A stretch of DNA of 64,000 nucleotides from Kingdonia uniflora (lineage: Eukaryota; Streptophyta; Magnoliopsida; Ranunculales; Circaeasteraceae): assembly GCA_014058105.1 (NCBI GenBank), contig JACGCM010001497.1, positions 1,178,001-1,242,000 on the forward strand, in the 5' to 3' direction. The first letter of the stretch is position 1; every line of letters begins with the position of its first letter. Below, piece by piece: positions 56,951 through 64,000 of this stretch. Made by a program: the position numbers and the translations under genes. The notes under the pieces were generated by a model. It was not told the DNA's origin. It saw only the letters and a list, made by a program, of their open reading frames with translations, and did no database searches.

Positions 56951-57960
56951 TCTAAATGATTTCCTTTTGGTGTTTATTCAAAAGAGGAGTTGGATTGCCA
57001 CGAAGAAGAAGGTAAATAAGTTTGCATCGATCAGATGATTTTGAGATGAATCTATGAAGAGCGGCGATCTTGCCTGCGAATTTTGTTCGTGGAGATGGCA
57101 TGGCGATGAATGCTTCAATTTGTGTTGAATTGATTTCAATTCCTCTTTTGCTGACCAGATGCCCTCGAAACTTACCAGATGGAACTTCGAATTGGCATTT
57201 CTCTGGGTTGAGTTTCATCTGGAACTTGCAAAGGATATCAAAAATAGTTTGGAGGTTGTTGGAGTAATCTTCTCGTTTCAAGCTTTTACAGATTATATCA
57301 TCGATGAAGACTGCCATAATTGAGCCGAGATGATCTTTGAACATTTAAGTCACAAGCCTCTAGTAAGTAGCTCTTGTATTCTTTAAGCCAAAAGGCATTA
57401 CCGTGTAACAGTAGAGACCTCTTTCGGTAGTGAAGGTTATTTTTTCCTGATCTTCTTTGGCGAGTGAATCCTGGTTATAACCAGAGGCCGCATCCATCAT
57501 AAAAAGAAGTTCGTGCCCCTACGAGGAAGTCGAGAAGTTGCAGAATTAGTGCTATCAAAAAACTGTCTTTGGGTATGAACTTGTTGGGTTCTGTGAAGTC
57601 AACACAAACCCTGATTTTGCCATTTCTCTTCGGTACCACTGCGATAATAGAAACCCACTTTGTATACCTAACTTCCCGAATAAATCCTACCTGAAGGAGT
57701 TTATCAATTTCTTCATTCACTACATTACGGAGTCGGGGAGCTAAATTCCGTTATTTTTGAATAATAGCTTTATTGTCTAGAAGGTGGTTAAGTCGGTGGC
57801 ACGCGATTGAGAGAACGATATCAGGAATTTCTTGGAAAGTCCAGGCAAAGATGTTGATGTTCTTCTTAAGTAGCTGTATCATGGCCTCTTTTTCGTCGGT
57901 TGACAATTGGAGCCGATGAAGGTTGTGCATCCCGGACCATCGAGTTTAACAGATTCGGCC
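56951..57960 (-). pseudogene. TatC reverse transcriptase
   Basis: Open parts at 57720-57475 (EIDKLLQVGFIREVRYTKWV; KRNGKIRVCVDFTEPNKFIP) and 57344-56952 (MAVFIDDIICKS; MKLNPEKCQFEVPSGKFRGH). The catalytic box is FIDD (DD at 57297-57302), with both Asp kept. A frameshift and a stop separate the two parts around 57340-57480. Confidence 0.9.
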
Positions 57961-58570
57961 ATCTCGATGTCATGCTGCTCGGATATGGGTGATTCCTCTT
58001 GCTGTAGCTGCTATGCTTTGAGAAGTTTTATTGTATGAGGGTTGGTTGTGGTATTTTTGCATATTCGTACAATTGCTTGGCAGCTTTTGATTTCATAGAT
58101 TTCATGATCTGTTAGAAAATGCAGTGCTAGATGATAAGTAGAAGGCACTACTTTGATTGAATGTAACCAACTGCGTCCTAAAATTCCTAAATATTTGGAC
58201 TCTAAATCGATGACAATGAATTTTACGAATGTAGTTTTTAAACCCACCTGAACTGGCAGAGTAATCTCTCCTGTGGCTTATTCTTTTAAACCATTGAAGC
58301 CAGTGATTATTGTCGTCGAGGCTTTTACAGATTCTGCGAGGCCTAGGAATTCAATTGCTCTTCTAAATAATACATCGGTTGTACTTCCGGTATCGATGAA
58401 AAGTGTATGTTGGCAGTCCTATCCGAATTTTAGCATAATGACGAGAAGGACATCATGAGGGTATTTAACATGGTTGCTATCACAGTCTTCGAAGGTGATA
58501 TGGTAAGGAAACTTTGATTTGCTTGAGCTTGGAAGAAGTTTTACTGATTTGTATGAGGAGGTCATTTTAC
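57961..58570 (-). pseudogene. TatC protease region
   Basis: 58247-58011 has the conserved C-terminal part (FIVIDLESKYLGILGRSWLH; VVPSTYHLALHF). The active-site stretch (about 58440-58360) is broken by stops: the frame reads TFFIDTGSTTD-like codons around 58390. About 200 residues including linkers, typical for Tat. Confidence 0.8.
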
Positions 58571-60240
58571 AGCAAGACGTAATCTGATCATTTATTTCTT
58601 TCTTTTCTCAATCTCGATCATATACAGATGGCGAGCTTGCCCCTGGACCAGATTTTGCTCTTCATTATTTTTTGCTTCATTCTCGAGAAACTTTTGGATG
58701 TCGATGACATAATTATGGAGTTTCCTAGCTAATAGGATATGATGAAAGATTCGCATGAGGGAGTAACAGTTATCAGTTTCGTGACTATACGCATTGTGGT
58801 ACTAACATAGAGGTCTGTTGGGATCAGGAATAGTTTGTGGTATACGATAACACTCATCTTCTATTATCGTTGGCAAGATTACGGAGAGAGTCGTTGTCAT
58901 TGGCGGTAGAACTGGGATAGGTTTGTCAGGTTTTCTGTCCCTTCTTCTATTGTTGTTGGTGTTTCCGTCACGTTGCTTGGGTACTTCAGTAGTGACTGCT
59001 CGTTGGGATAGGGTTGAAGACATTTCTCGAGAATGGATGACAGATAAGCTCTTCATCTTATCTTTCTTTGATTGCTCCAAATCGATGTAATTATTAACTA
59101 CATCAATCATTTATGTGACTGTTCGCGGCTTGTGCAGAGTAAGTTCTTCTCGAACCTTTGAGTCAATATGCAGGGCGGAAGTGAATGCTGGAACTATGAT
59201 TTTAGGGTTTATGTTCCCAATTTTCCTTGTTTCTTGTAGGAAACGCTTATGAAAGCTTGCCAAGGTCTCTTTTGTGCCTTGTTCAAAGTAAAACCAGGAA
59301 TTGACAGTAATCTCTCACTCTCTAGTATGAGCGTAATTGGATTCAAAAAGATGTTGTAACTGGCTGGATGTGGTGATGGAGGCCTCTTAGATAGTATAGA
59401 ACCACCAGAACGGTTCTTCCTTCAATCTCATGTTGAATAGCCTACACATCATGTGGTCGAATTTGGAATATAACCCAACTGTGGCTTTGAAGTGTCGAAT
59501 ATGGGTAAGTGGGTCAGTCAGGCCTGCATATTGAATAAATTTGGGCATATGGAAATTTTATGGGATAGGCATAACTTCGAGGTGAGTGAAGATGAAGTTT
59601 ATCTCGATTCTATCAAGCGCAGATTTTTGGCCTAGAATGTCTGAGTTTATGGCCTGGATTCTATTGTTGAGGTCCTCTAAGGTGATGAACTGTTGCAGGG
59701 GAAATGGTAAGGCTGCGACCTGAGGAAAAAAATCTCCCTGTCGTTCTGGTTCCAATCGATCCATGATTGGTCTTCTTTCAGGCAGGGGGGGGTCTGATAA
59801 AGTGTGTGTCGACTTCCTTGAGTTGTCGATGCTGAGAATGTTAAACCAAAATGTCAAGAAACTCTGTTTGGATTCTCGGATCTGGATTGAGAAATCTGTA
59901 GCTCGTCTTCCCTTGGCTGATTATCGTGTTGAATTGCTCTTGATCTATGCTCGCTCTGGGTGAGTGGAGGGGACGTCTGTAGACCAGTGAGTCGATCTTA
60001 TATTCTTCTCAATCTTTATATTTCTTTTTGATGTGTTTAACTCTGCTGATCTAAGGTTTTTCTTTGTTCGTCTCTCTCCATTTGAAGAGCTTAAGCGTGG
60101 ACACACTAATCTTCCAGTCTTTAAGCTTTTTATACAGCCATTTGTTTCTGAAGCTCGAGTACTGCACCATGTAGATCGGCAGTTCTTGGTATTTCCTGAT
60201 CTCTTACGGTACTGGAATGGCTTCGCAGGTTCATGTTTGT
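58571..60240 (-). pseudogene. TatC gag, broken
   Basis: Reading begins near ATG 60240 (MNLRSHSSTVRDQE), with stops. 59857-59558 is open (ERRPIMDRLEPERQGDFFPQ). The gag core is at about 59560-59110 (IQYAGLTDPLTHIRHFKATV; ETLASFHKRFLQETRKIGNI). 59110-58802 is open (NNYIDLEQSKKDKMKSLSVI) and ends in a His/Cys region near 58800-58740 (YHNAYSHETDNCYSL). At least five stops. Confidence 0.85.
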
Positions 60241-60290
60241 CATAAGATGGTGTTTAGATCAGTGGTGGTAAAAAAAGTGTGGATATTTAT

Positions 60291-60305
60291 ACAGACGGCG
60301 CCAAT
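60291..60305 (-). promoter_or_regulatory. TatC primer binding site
   Basis: ATTGGCGCCGTCTGT on the minus strand, directly after the 5' LTR end at 60306. Confidence 0.8.
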
Positions 60306-60803
60306 TGAAGTAGCGTATTTTCTGGAAGGAGAATCTTCGCCAATACTTATTTGTAAAGAGAATGCAATAAGACTAGATAAACAAGATTTTACGTGGAAAA
60401 CTCAGTAAAAGCTAAAAAAAAACTGCGACCTCGAGGAGGATTTTGATGCAAAGTCCAGTATATTGCTAGTTATTATAGAATTTGGAGTGATAGTAGGGTT
60501 AAGAAGTAACAAAAAATGGTAAAGTTTACAGATTGTCGGTCTCTTAATCATCTATTTTCTGCTTGTATTTATAGTCGACACATGTAGTTTATAAAAAGAA
60601 AAAAATAGTTTCCTATTCTGGGGGGAGTGAACAAACTTTATGGATCTTTAACAGCTCTTTTCTTGACCAGGCACAACGGCTACTTTTGGTAGATCGAGGA
60701 CTTTGTGGTAACTTCTCGAATGTTGATCTTCGATCATGTATGGAAGTCTTGGACTACGCTTTGCTGGCTTACTTTTGTCGAATCGTGGAAATATGCTACT
60801 ATA
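60306..60803 (-). repeat. TatC 5' LTR
   Basis: 498 bp. The minus-strand TATA box is TATAAATA (plus 60566-60573). It is homologous over its full length to 49959-50454. Confidence 0.93.
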
Positions 60804-60808
60804 GTACC

Positions 60809-60957
60809 ATTTTGATTTGTATAGCACTTTGAGTTGTGGATCAGCTATCGGCACTCCTTTGGATCTGCTGGAAGTGGTTCGTTGCATTTGTTGTCGATAC
60901 CGAGATAGGCTAGGAAGGTTTTTTTTTGCCAATCATCATTTTCCCCTTTATCGCCCA
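60809..60957 (-). pseudogene. TatA-4 integrase, N-terminal linker
   Basis: Minus strand: [39 protein letters not shown], ending at the TatC target site. TatA-1 has the same run (QQLIENSKCYIVQNGRLYYR), so the integrase frame continues at 49953. Confidence 0.85.
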
Positions 60958-60995
60958 CAGTATTGATCGTGTATACAGAAATACGATCAATACTG
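60958..60995. repeat. Short inverted repeat in TatA-4 pol
   Basis: CAGTATTGATCGTGTAT and its near-perfect complement ATACGATCAATACTG, separated by 6 bp. It lies in the RNase H-integrase linker, where repeated Ser/Ile/Asp/Asn codons may explain it. Confidence 0.7.
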
Positions 60996-61479
60996 GGTTG
61001 AAATTACTTTAATCTTAAGATATCGAGCTTCTGTTCCCAAGACCCCGGCTAGATATGCCAAGGAATTGGTATGTCTATTTTTTCCTCGAGGAAGATAATT
61101 AAGAGTTGTTTGCACAAACTTTTTCATTCTATCTGTAATGAGGGCTGCATATTCAATCATCTTACCATTTATCTTGTATTGCTCAGAGTAATGGTAGATA
61201 ATGAGAAGAAGTATAAACAAGAATGAGAATAAGTTTTTTGATTTTAGAGTACCTTATTTTTGCTGGAGTGAGGGTTTTGCTGATGAAGTAGACTGGTTTC
61301 TCAATTTTCCCTTCAAGTTAAATAAGAACTGAGCTGATTGAAGTATCTGTAACTGTTTGGTAGATAATCAGTTCCTCATTATCTATTGGGGTGCTCATTA
61401 TGGGAGACCTCTCCAAATAGGTTTTGAGATCTTGAAAAGCTACTTCACATTTTGATGTCCATTGAACCTCTGTATTTGG
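60996..61479 (-). pseudogene. TatA-4 RNase H region with internal deletion
   Basis: The gypsy RNase H N-terminal part (61430-61260: TDTSISSVLI-like, KPVYFISKTLTPAKIRYSK) runs straight into the last third of the archaeal-type RNase H (61200-60996: YKINGKMIEYAALITDRMKK; YLPRGKNRHTNSLAYLAG). About 600-700 bp, including the TDGxxGP motif, is missing compared with TatA-3 and TatB. Confidence 0.82.
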
Positions 61480-62340
61480 CTAAATTTTTCCTCGCTTGAT
61501 ACAACCGCAGAGTAGTAGAAACAGCCGATAACAACGATTTGAAGATTTTGAAATGAATCGGTTGATTGCGGCAATCTTGTTTCTAAGTTTATGTACGTCT
61601 TTTGTCATTATTGGAGAAGGCATATTGAGGAGAGCCCAAATCTGATTTGGATCGGCCTCAATCCATTTCTTGATGATGCGATGGCTAAGAAATTGACCTA
61701 AATGTACTCCGAATTGACACTTATCAGAATTGAGAGGCATTCTATAAGATTGAAGAATGTTGAATATTGTGTTGAGATCAAAGATGTGGCTGGTAGACTG
61801 TATGCTCTTCCATAAGAGATCGTCAATATAGACTTCCACGACTTTCCGAATATGTGCTTTGAACATAGTAGTCATCAACTGTTGATAAGTCGCGTATGCG
61901 CTTATGAGTCTGAAGGGTATGACTTTGTAATAGTAAAATCCTCTTTCAGTAATTAAAGTGGTCTTTTCTTGATCTTCTTCCAAGAGTAGAATCTGATTGT
62001 ACCCAGAAGCAGCGTCCGTCATAGATAGAAGTTTGTAACCTGCTGTGGAATCAAGGATTTGATGAATGTTGGGAAGATGGAAACTGTCCTTTGGAGTATG
62101 TTTGTTTAGATCGGTAAAATCTACACAAACTCATACTTTTCCATTCTTCTTTGGGACAGTGATGATGTTGGATATCCAATCTGGATATTTGGCTTCTCGA
62201 ATGAATTTCGCTTTGATCAATTTCTTAATCTCCATGTTAACTTCATCTCAAAGTTCAGGTGAGAGTCATCGTTGTTTCGATTTAACCGTCGTGGCGTTGA
62301 TGTTGATGGCCATTTTGTGACATGCCTTAGCCGGATCGAC
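61480..62340 (-). pseudogene. TatA-4 reverse transcriptase
   Basis: 62022-61480 is open for 180 codons: MTDAASGYNQILLLEEDQEK, KVVEVYIDDLLWKS (YIDD complete, DD at 61819-61824), LNSDKCQFGVHLGQF, FISKSSNRCYRLFLLL. The upstream fingers (62320-62030) read KWPSTSTPRRL in one frame and VPKKNGKV(stop)VCVDFTDLNKH in another. This is the best RT reading of the TatA group. Confidence 0.9.
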
Positions 62341-62439
62341 TCTAGGCATCTCTTTAAAAGTTCATGCAAAAACATCTCGATTTAGTCGCAAAAACTGAAT
62401 GAGAGTGCCTTTTTTATGTTGAACCAGCTTAGTACTGAT

Positions 62440-62930
62440 GAAAGTGCCTCTACTAGGTCCATCAATGTTAATCTATTTAGTAAGCTCTTCTATGGGGGGT
62501 TGATCAAGATGATCAGCCTTCTGTAATTGCTATGCAGCATATCTGTTTGAGGTATCTAGAATTGCTGAGACGGTGTTATCGCAAGCTCGAGAAAGCTTTT
62601 GACTACCCTTTGTTTTATAACTACCATCATTGTGTTTGAAGCAGAGTGCTTGATAATAGGTAGATACGATTGCTTCCATGTTGTGAATCTAGCAGTGGCC
62701 CATAATCCCGAGATAACGAGATTTGGCGTTAATTACGTAGAAGATGACGTCGATGGTGGATGGTCCTGAAGTAATAAGTAAGATGATCTTGCCTACTCTC
62801 TCTTCTTTAGAACCGTTGAATCCACTGATATAGGTGTCGCTTGGAATAACTTGATCGGCCAATCCCATTTGGTCAATATTGCTCTGAAAGATATTCAGGT
62901 AGAGGCTTGAATTCTTTCTCACAATGACAA
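62440..62930 (-). pseudogene. TatA-4 protease, active site lost
   Basis: 62922-62689 is open: QMGLADQVIPSDTYISGFNG, DVIFYVINAKSRYLGIMGHC. Where TatA-3 has DTGSS, this copy reads RKNSSLYLNIF, so the catalytic Asp-Thr-Gly is gone. It continues to the linker PRRGTFISTKLVQH near 62440. Confidence 0.85.
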
Positions 62931-62933
62931 GGA

Positions 62934-64000
62934 TTAGTCATGATGTAGAAATTTGACATGACTAATTTCGCAATCTTCGAATGAGATCCCAAGCTGGCGA
63001 TTGCTCAACTCAGGTAGAAGCTTGACATTTTTGTCTTGAGGTGTTAGATCGCAACATTCTGACAGTCTCTTACGCTTGAATCTGCTAGAGTTGGTGATCT
63101 GATGGATTTCGATCATGTTGTTGTGCTACATATGGTAAAGATGCTTCTCCTCAGCTTGATCTTTGACCTAGACAACTTCAAGCTACTTTTTATAGCTTCC
63201 ATCCATGTATGATTCCAGGTCGATAATGTATTCAAACATCCGCCCTCCTTGAAAATATATTCTAGCAACTTCTGTATAGCATAGCAATGGTCAGTAGAAT
63301 GATAGCTTACCTTATGATGCAAGCAGTATGGGAAATTCTCGATTGGTTCTAATGGTTGGGAGAGACGGTAGAGCTATCCTTGGGGAGGATTGGAAAAATA
63401 GTGGAGATTTGAACATTCATCCTTGGGAGGACCGGCTTGAGCTGTGAACCACCTTTCTGAGAGTTTCCAATATTTTTCTTAGAGCGCCTTTGGTTACCCT
63501 AATCCTCCTTTGGTTCAGTGCTTCGATCTATGGATGGACCTTTTGTGGTAAGGACAGATTTAGTAGATTTGTGCCTTTTGGACATCATCCTTTCTAGGTC
63601 GACATAACTATTGACCTTAGTGATCATATCTTCCAAGGTCTCAGGTTTGTTGAGGAAGAGGTGTTCCTTGGCCTTGTAATTGAGTTGGAGCACGTTGGTG
63701 AAAGCAGTAACAGTTGTTTTCTGATCGAGATTGTCTACTTTACGCGTGAGCTCCATAAATTTCTTTGCAAAGGCCTCAAGATTCTCTCTGTGTAACTGTT
63801 TGAGACTGATAAGAGAATATAAATTTTCTTCTTTGTCTTTATTGTGAGCATACGCCAAGACGAATTGTTTCTACAGCTGGTCGAATATGTGTATGGAGTC
63901 TTTAGGTAAAGAGTGGAACCACCTAAGCGGTTCTTCCTGCAGACTTGTTGTGAATAAATGGTAGAGGATATGGTTGAGTTTGGAATACAACCCCAATGAA
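62934..64000 (-). pseudogene. TatA-4 gag, cut by window end
   Basis: 63858-63499 is open for 119 codons: gag core (HRENLEAFAKKFMELTRKVD; TLEDMITKVNSYVDLERMMS). 63322-63113 has the His/Cys region (MHHKVSYHSTDHCYAIQKLL); 63116-62934 is the linker (KRLSECCDLTPQDKNVKLLP). The N-terminus, primer site and 5' LTR would lie beyond 64000. Confidence 0.88.

Larger units (their letters stand above)
49959..60803 (-). mobile_element. TatC: complete Tat element, minus strand
   Basis: 5' LTR 60306-60803, primer site, gag, protease, reverse transcriptase, two RNase H and integrase (minus), 61-bp tandem repeats, antisense genes (plus, 50698-53963), polypurine tract, 3' LTR 49959-50454. Target duplication GTACA (49954-49958) / GTACC (60804-60808). 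It interrupts TatA-4 integrase between codons that are adjacent in TatA-1. Its reading frames are the longest in the window, so it is probably the youngest complete element here. Confidence 0.93.
27896..64000 (-). mobile_element. TatA-4: Tat element, minus strand, host of TatB and TatC
   Basis: The minus-strand order from the right edge is gag (cut by the window end), protease, reverse transcriptase, RNase H, integrase (split by TatC), tandem repeats, the antisense genes on the plus strand (ORF3 split by TatB), and the 3' LTR end at 27896. It is inserted in TatA-3 second RNase H; GTATT (27891-27895) is the left candidate target duplication. The 5' LTR lies beyond 64000. Confidence 0.88.

Overview
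The window looks like intergenic DNA from an angiosperm nuclear genome. It is AT-rich, holds no rRNA, tRNA or CRISPR array, and shows no intact host gene. I assign about 95 % of it to transposable elements, mostly Ty3/gypsy LTR retrotransposons of the Tat lineage. The Tat assignment rests on two things seen here: an archaeal-type second RNase H (motif TDG(S/L)xGP) after the normal gypsy RNase H, and long extra ORFs on the antisense strand between pol and the 3' LTR. Names used below are mine: TatA-1 to TatA-4 share one LTR family (590-633 bp), TatB has 691-bp LTRs, TatC has ~497-bp LTRs, plus Copia-1, CACTA-1, a solo LTR and two MITEs.

Left part. 1-1999 is flank with two ~470-bp MITEs, one inserted in inverted orientation inside the other. 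2000-16144 is a minus-strand Ty1/copia remnant (Copia-1). Its gag is split at the zinc knuckle by a CACTA-like transposon (about 3318-14945), which in turn holds the 3' half of a plus-strand Tat element (TatA-1: integrase, tandem repeats, antisense genes, 3' LTR). 16145-17622 is a short stretch with no recognised element.

Right part. 17623-64000 is a nest at least five levels deep. TatA-2 (minus) was broken by TatA-3 (plus), which was broken by TatA-4 (minus, running off the right end). TatA-4 was broken twice: by TatB (30901-45312, plus) and by TatC (49959-60803, minus). The 5' LTR of TatB was itself split by a 4.5-kb solo LTR (31117-35662). Three of these insertions have visible 5-bp target duplications (TAATA exact; CGATC/CGATT and GTACA/GTACC with one mismatch), and the broken reading frames resume on the other side.

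All sense-strand genes (gag, protease, reverse transcriptase, two RNase H, integrase) are pseudogenes with stops, frameshifts and often lost catalytic residues. The most interesting signal is on the antisense side. The Tat elements carry up to three antisense transcription units, each behind a TATA-like box: a ~104-codon ORF1 starting MVKT, a ~120-codon ORF2 starting MV(R)T, and a large ORF3 encoding an N-terminal globular region and a long coiled coil. In TatA-1, TatA-2 and TatA-4, ORF3 is interrupted by four spliceosomal-type introns at the same places. Extra ORFs in Tat elements are known; the multi-promoter, multi-intron layout is what deserves a closer look.
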